From assembly GCA_011037195.1 (NCBI GenBank), contig JAAEAF010014928.1:19818-83817 (forward strand): a stretch of DNA of 64,000 nucleotides, given 5' to 3'. Origin of the DNA: Triatoma infestans. Taxonomy: Eukaryota > Arthropoda > Insecta > Hemiptera > Reduviidae. A program made the translations under genes and the position numbers. The notes below the pieces were generated by a model. It was not told where the DNA came from. It searched no databases and saw only the letters and a program-made list of their open reading frames with translations. This document shows, piece by piece, positions 61,001-64,000 of the stretch (position 1 is its first letter; every line of letters starts with the position of its first letter).

Positions 61001-63965
61001 ATAAATACATCATTTACATGGCACTGTTTTAATTGCATTAAGGTCAAATTAAATTCTTCAAATAAGTTATCTATCTCAACCTGCGGTCTAAGGTATACTA
61101 CACCTATTATAATATTAAATTATAATAGGTGTAGTAATTTTTACAAACACCAATCGCAATTTTTACAAACAATCAACTATATGACGCCTCGAGTATTTGA
61201 AATTTCCCTAAACCTATTATAATATTAAGTATACCAATCGTAATTTTTACAAACAACCAACTATGTGACGCCTCGACTATTTGAAATTTCCCTAGATTTT
61301 TCTTAATTAAAATCATCAACCCTCCACTGGCCCAACCTTTAGATTTTACTTAATTGCTTTAGAATAACAAATGTTATAATCACTAAGATATGCTGGGGGA
61401 TGTTAAATTGATGACATAACTATGTTTTAACTAAACAAATAATTTCGCAACTTAATAACTTAGAATAGATTTTAGAAAAATTTCCAAACCCACTTATATT
61501 CTAAAAAATAATGTTTAAATTATTAGTAAATAGAATTTAAGTTTTGTCTGATTTAGTAAGAATTTTATTATTAAACTCAGCTTTATATGATCTCACTGAT
61601 AAGTGCTGTGTTATATCTCTAAAAGACATAGCCATATTCCTGCCCGAGCCACATTCCTGCGGTGGTTGCTAACTTCGTTTCCTGATCCTCTTCGTTTTTC
61701 TTTCATCGACGGATTCATTCCGATTAATTTCAAATTCAGAAGAATCGGTGTCTAAGTCTCAAAGTGGTTTAGATTTGAGCCACTTTTTATTGTAACAGCC
61801 TGGGTATCCTCCTTAGCTCTAGCATAAAGCCTACCACGGCTGAATCATACATATTCACTAATTTCTTTCAGAAGAGATATTGTTTTTTTAAAAAGTTGTC
61901 TATTGACAAAGGACATAGGTTCATTAATATAAATTTTTGTAGTTAAAGCATCAACATCACGGGTTCGAATCCACCCGTGCTACCCTTAGATTTTCTCTTC
62001 CTAGGAGCCCCTACAGCTCACTGTCCGGAAGCTGTTGTCTGTATCGGAAGAACACTGTCCGGAGGCCGGCAGGCACTGAGAAGGCTCCGGGCGCAAATGA
62101 CCATAGATGTTGAGACGCCTTAAATTAAATTAAAATAATAAAAAATCAACATCATAATTAAGATTTAGCGAAACTATTTTCAGCTCCTTTTTTTAGGTGT
62201 AAGTGCATATAAAAAAATTAAGTTATTCACAAGCGCATAAATTTATAGACAATAACGGATGTATACGATTTATTTTTGTCTCTAATTTTGTAGAAGTTAT
62301 GCAGCATTTTGTCATCAAACTTAAATTCCAAGTGTTGCATAATTTTTGAAAAACCTTCCAAGATTTTCATTTTGCTTAAATGGTATCCCATAAACGTGAA
62401 CAAGTTTTTTAACTTATCTTGACTGAATAACTCCTGTTTCTGTTGCAGTTCATCCAAATTATTACGGAGTATTTTGTTTATATTGTTTAACTTTTGAAGA
62501 TCTTCTTTATAGCTATTTACTACAGAAGCAAACTTTCATAAGACGCTACCAATTTAGATTGTTCAGCTCTAATAGTAGCCATTTCATGATGTAACACAGA
62601 TCCATTTTATTTTTCAAAGAGGAATCAGGGAACTTAGTACTACTCTTTGAGTTTCTTTGAAAACATGTTGCAATTTTTTAAAAATTTTAAAAGTGTATTT
62701 TGTTTTAATACTACGCTTATGAGAAGTAATACAGCAGTTTAAAGGTAATACGAAGTATCCAATCGACAGATCGAATGAAAATGAGAATGTTGGCGTGGCG
62801 GCCAGAAACTCTTGAGCACCGTCACAAAAACTTAAACTGTATAAAATAAACAAACTATTTGACCAGATACAAAGTACACTAAATAAAATTTTTAAAAATT
62901 CTAAAATTATTGAGAGTTTTATACAATTTTCACCGAGAAAAGCGTTTTTTCTAAAAAACAAATACTAAAATAAGGAAAAAAATCTACTTCGACTGATATA
63001 AAAATTATTTAGAAAAAATATAACTGACATAAAATTGTAATAAAAAAATACCGAGGCCATAATATTAGACATCCACTCACTGTGACTGCAGAGCAACAAC
63101 TCCGTTACCGATCAGGAATAAAAGGAATATGCATACTACGACGGATAAAATATCAGATGTTATCCAGCATTACGGGCCCATCCACATATTCAATGATGAC
63201 AGTTTTGTTTGTTCTTTTAGAATGAGGAGTATGGTGGAAACGCTGTGCAAGTTGTATGGTGAAGAAATAGTTACCTTGGATGGCACTATCTACTACAGTT
63301 TTCCATCGGTGAATAAACTAACTGAAGATTCAGTAGAAAAGGATTTGCGATCGTCTAATTTCGGTTTCAGGTCGGCCTATATAAGAGATTCAGCTCGATA
63401 TATCGTTGAACATGGAAATCAATTGTGGTTTCATAACCTACACCAACTTTCTTATGAAGATGCCAAAAATGAATTAATGAAACTTCCTGGAATAGGGGCA
63501 AAGGTAAATAACTTACTTTTGGGAAGTGATCGTTCGAACGGCGAGAATTTGTAATATTGAAGCAGTTTTGATGGAAATCAATGATATCACCTTGCTATAA
63601 AGTTCTTTAATCAAACAATTTTAATTTTATGACTAAAATTTCAACAGAAAACTTCTAATAGATAAAAGTATCACGCATTGTAACTAGCCAAGTAATTAGT
63701 AATTTTAATGCCATGACTTGAAAATAGTGATTAATAATAAGTTTCATTACAGGTAGCGGACTGTATTTGTCTTACTGCACTAAACCATCTAAATGCCATT
63801 CCCGTGGATACTCATGTTTATCAGATAGCCACAAAGTATTATCTACCACATTTACAAAACAAAACTAACTGCAAAAAAAAACGAACAATTTCATCAAGTG
63901 TTTATCAAGAAATTGGTGATTGTTTGAGAAAGTTATTTGGAAACCATGCTGGTTGGGCCCATACG
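49043..63965 (+). CDS. OGG1: 8-oxoguanine DNA glycosylase, copy B (four exons in window, 3' end outside)
   Basis: Exons read 49043-49148, 50205-50543, 63221-63503 and 63753-63965, with matching phases; exon 3 has the same 283-nt length as in copy A. Landmarks are IECSREELHLRITFNSGQSY, VWRGVYNDRVWTLYQ, DVVENLFAFICSSNNTINR, FGFRSAYIRDSARY, LMKLPGIGAKVADCICLTAL with the catalytic Lys, PVDTH with the catalytic Asp, and AGWAHT at the window end. The NNN triplet of the family is NNT and the Tyr of 'GYRA' is Phe; human Gln315 is again His. The first exon enters in phase with no ATG, so a 5' exon should exist but was not found; a transposon piece lies in its place. The second intron is 12.7 kb of nested repeats. 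It could be functional or a decaying duplicate; the open frames favour function. Confidence 0.88.
50890..50965 (-). repeat. Dispersed short repeat with inverted ends
   Basis: CCGTCATAGTATGCATATTC (50892) matches, inverted, 63125-63145 and 27785-27800. It is followed by CCTGACCGG and, 33 bp later, CCGGTCAGG, forming a small hairpin. Confidence 0.5.
51165..53830 (-). mobile_element. RTE-like non-LTR retrotransposon, split by a solo LTR
   Basis: Minus strand. The upper part 53321-53830 has LQIAATFYKNLYED, IIKKLKMGKVTNRDKISNEL, LTELFNKII and IILTHKKGS with NNFRPISL; it breaks off at QQPLE. The lower part 52293 down to 51165 resumes with QAGFRSSYSTTDHLHALN, FIDYKKAFDMVNHSFLI, VKLGDPLSPILFNCVLQEVF, LRFADDVVLFSES (active site), FEACILPSLLYGAQVW, KWNWAGHVARM and GRQFLRWNDDLDKF. 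These motifs and their order fit the RTE/BovB-like group. The endonuclease is missing (5' truncation) and frameshifts occur near 52090 and 51740. It lies in OGG1-B intron 2, antisense to that gene. Confidence 0.88.
52294..53320. mobile_element. Solo LTR (1027 bp) inserted in the RTE-like element
   Basis: Begins TGTTACA and ends TGTAACA, flanked by the 4-bp duplication TGTT (52290-52293 and 53321-53324). Removing it and one TGTT joins the RTE reading frame without loss (P-L-E-Q-A-G-F). TG...CA ends and a 4-bp duplication fit a gypsy- or BEL-type LTR left by recombination. It contains a (TTTA)n-rich tract at 53075-53165, which explains the Phe/Tyr/Ile-rich frame 52960-53346. The orientation cannot be fixed. 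Confidence 0.8.
53831..54069. other. AT-rich spacer
   Basis: A/T homopolymer-rich DNA between the RTE-like element and the SINE; no gene. Confidence 0.4.
54070..54331 (-). mobile_element. tRNA-derived SINE (family S1), copy 2
   Basis: Minus strand: a tRNA-like head with B box CCGGGTTCGAGTCC (around 54255), then CTTCCCAGAAGCCTCT, GGCTCACTGTCCGG, GGAGGCCGGCAG and GAGAAGGCTCCGGG, ending in a poly-A tail (T-run at 54080-54093 on the plus strand). Flanks carry ACATATAG-like duplications (54070 and 54332). Confidence 0.8.
54735..54970 (-). pseudogene. Second helicase C-terminus in Helitron 2
   Basis: Downstream of the complete helicase end, the minus strand repeats the final motifs in a divergent version: FAMTINKAQRQSLQVCGLNL and ENECFSHGQLSVACSRVG. 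This version, not the first one, matches the tail of Helitron 1. Confidence 0.8.
55140..56494 (-). pseudogene. Helitron PIF1-like helicase, frameshifted
   Basis: The frame 55967-56494 starts LLYYLDAPGGTGKTFLIS with the Walker A loop GGTGKT, then ASSGIAATLLDGGRTAHSA, QLITWDECTMAHK (Walker B DE) and LLAGDFRQTLPVIP. It shifts near 55990 and again near 55850 into 55294-55884, with LSLKIGSPIILLRNI, GTRLSVKKLM, LPRIPMIP and LAFAMTINKAQGQSL, and ends with FSHGQLYVGCSRVG (motif VI). These are SF1 helicase motifs of the Helitron protein. The N-terminal Rep half is absent. Two frameshifts inactivate it. Confidence 0.88.
57163..57580 (+). pseudogene. PIF/Harbinger transposase N-terminal remnant
   Basis: The frame 57163-57429 contains KRKQWMKEWLKKRDEYSHL, YFRMDEPTFNKLLQMVDQFL and MRESISVRERLA, the layout of HARBI1-like transposases (W--W---R, F-RM--P-F--LL, RE-I----RLA). 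A stop at 57427 and a frame change follow; FEDLKFSVIISPATIRKA is readable after it. The DDE catalytic domain is missing, replaced by the tandem repeat, so the protein is inactive. Confidence 0.8.
57556..57950. repeat. ~161-bp tandem repeat inside the Harbinger element
   Basis: Units begin near 57556, 57717 and 57878 (AAATTACAATCACC/ATCTTTAA, then TGTATGATTGAAGTTTTATT); the first two are nearly identical, the third is partial. Confidence 0.85.
58233..58529. other. Spacer, nothing recognised
   Basis: AT-rich sequence between the Harbinger element and the next SINE. Confidence 0.4.
58530..58790 (+). mobile_element. tRNA-derived SINE (family S2)
   Basis: Head GCCCTCATGCATTGGTCTAG (A box TGGTCTAGTGG) with B box GGGTTCGATTCC and a closing GTGAGGAC that pairs with the start, so the tRNA-like fold is well kept. 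The body runs TGCGGCCTACTTACCACATG, CGCCGTCTGGCAAGCCTTGG and GTTGTTGCGCCATAGG, with a T/A-rich tail. It differs from family S1 in head and body. Confidence 0.75.
61102..61300. repeat. Palindrome and tandem duplication in the decayed endonuclease region
   Basis: CTACACCTATTATAAT and its exact complement ATTATAATAGGTGTAG lie three to five bases apart (61099-61135). Then a ~60-bp block (CAATCGCAATTTTTACAAAC to GAAATTTCCCTA) at about 61150-61210 recurs at 61236-61296 with few changes. Confidence 0.75.
61955..62150 (+). mobile_element. tRNA-derived SINE (family S1), copy 3, 5'-truncated
   Basis: Starts at the B box (ACGGGTTCGAATCC), followed by GCTACCCTTAGATTTTCTCT, CTCACTGTCCGG, GGAGGCCGGCAGG, GAGAAGGCTCCGGGCGCAAA and a TTAAATTAAATTAAAATAAT tail. 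It interrupts the ORF1 relic of the surrounding non-LTR element. Confidence 0.78.
62961..63220. repeat. End of OGG1-B intron 2 with a dispersed short repeat
   Basis: 63105-63185 (ACCGATCAGGAATAAAAGGA, ATATGCATACTACGACGG, ATCAGATGTTATCCAGC) shares sequence with 27785-27845 and, inverted, 50890-50965. It ends close to the exon-3 acceptor at 63219-63220. Confidence 0.5.
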
Positions 63966-64000
63966 GTATATATATAGCTATGTTTTATTATTATTATTAT

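Larger units (their letters stand above)
58850..62960 (-). mobile_element. Decayed non-LTR retrotransposon with ORF1, endonuclease and RT, containing a SINE
   Basis: Minus strand. ORF1 relics lie at 62457-62227 (FTFMGYHLSKMK, MLHNFYKIRDKNKS) and 61920-61790 (VNRQLFKKTISLL, RGRLYARAKEDTQA), separated by an inserted SINE. The endonuclease relic at 61020-60640 shows YIVSGDYNCQVGRL, HSVIDVVWADLYGS and TVSDHFPIKVIL. RT relics are KTNKSPGDDGVNYDFYKN (60000), MLHKKGD (59835), AFDSLNHECLWYKL (59580), GIIRGKIISPWAF (59420), YADDLTIFADC (59290) and YVYLGVTFSTSGIF (59090). Layout and motifs fit a CR1/L2-like group. Many stops and frameshifts make it old. Confidence 0.78.

Overview
This is a 64 kb stretch of an AT-rich animal nuclear genome, most likely an arthropod and probably an insect. 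The evidence is three host genes split by GT-AG introns, and a dense repeat load that includes Helitrons, R1/I-like, RTE-like and other non-LTR elements, BEL/Pao and gypsy-like LTR elements (one with an env-like segment), PIF/Harbinger and tRNA-derived SINEs. No bacterial operon, CRISPR array or genuine tRNA/rRNA gene was seen. I do not assign a species.

Host genes. (1) Glycerol kinase (GK) runs on the + strand from before the window start to 10758: nine exons, C-terminal ~425 residues, intact. (2) A STEEP1 (CXorf56, STING ER exit protein) homologue lies on the - strand at 29343-32221: four exons, intact, about 221 residues. (3) Two tandem 8-oxoguanine DNA glycosylase (OGG1) paralogues lie on the + strand. 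Copy A is at 41044-45004, six exons, about 364 residues. Copy B runs from 49043 past the window end; its exon 2 to exon 3 intron is about 12.7 kb long and packed with transposons. Both copies keep the catalytic Lys and Asp but differ from human OGG1 and from each other at base-recognition positions.

Everything else is mobile or repetitive DNA. GK introns hold a non-LTR fragment, an RTE-like C-terminal relic, a 976-bp foldback element and a SINE relic. 11-19 kb holds an RNase-H-bearing non-LTR tail, a degenerate gypsy pol relic and two ~1 kb copies of an unclassified repeat (called RepX here) built from ~300-bp monomers. 19.3-21.9 kb is a Helitron that keeps the Rep (HUH) half. 22.1-27.3 kb is a nearly complete 5.2-kb non-LTR element with a perfect 16-bp target-site duplication. 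27.4-28.6 kb holds RepX pieces, one carrying a 30-bp minisatellite. 33-38 kb is a gypsy-like gag/env relic, a SINE and a decayed non-LTR element with a YMDD reverse transcriptase. 45.7-47.0 kb is a BEL/Pao pol relic. The OGG1-B intron holds an RTE-like element split by a 1027-bp solo LTR, a SINE, a second Helitron that keeps the helicase half, a PIF/Harbinger element with TAA duplications, another SINE and a decayed non-LTR element that itself contains a SINE.

The most notable points are the OGG1 duplication with altered pocket residues, the two Helitrons that are reciprocal deletion forms sharing both termini, and the RepX family. All calls come from reading the sequence and its translations; family names rest on recognised motifs, and no database search was run.
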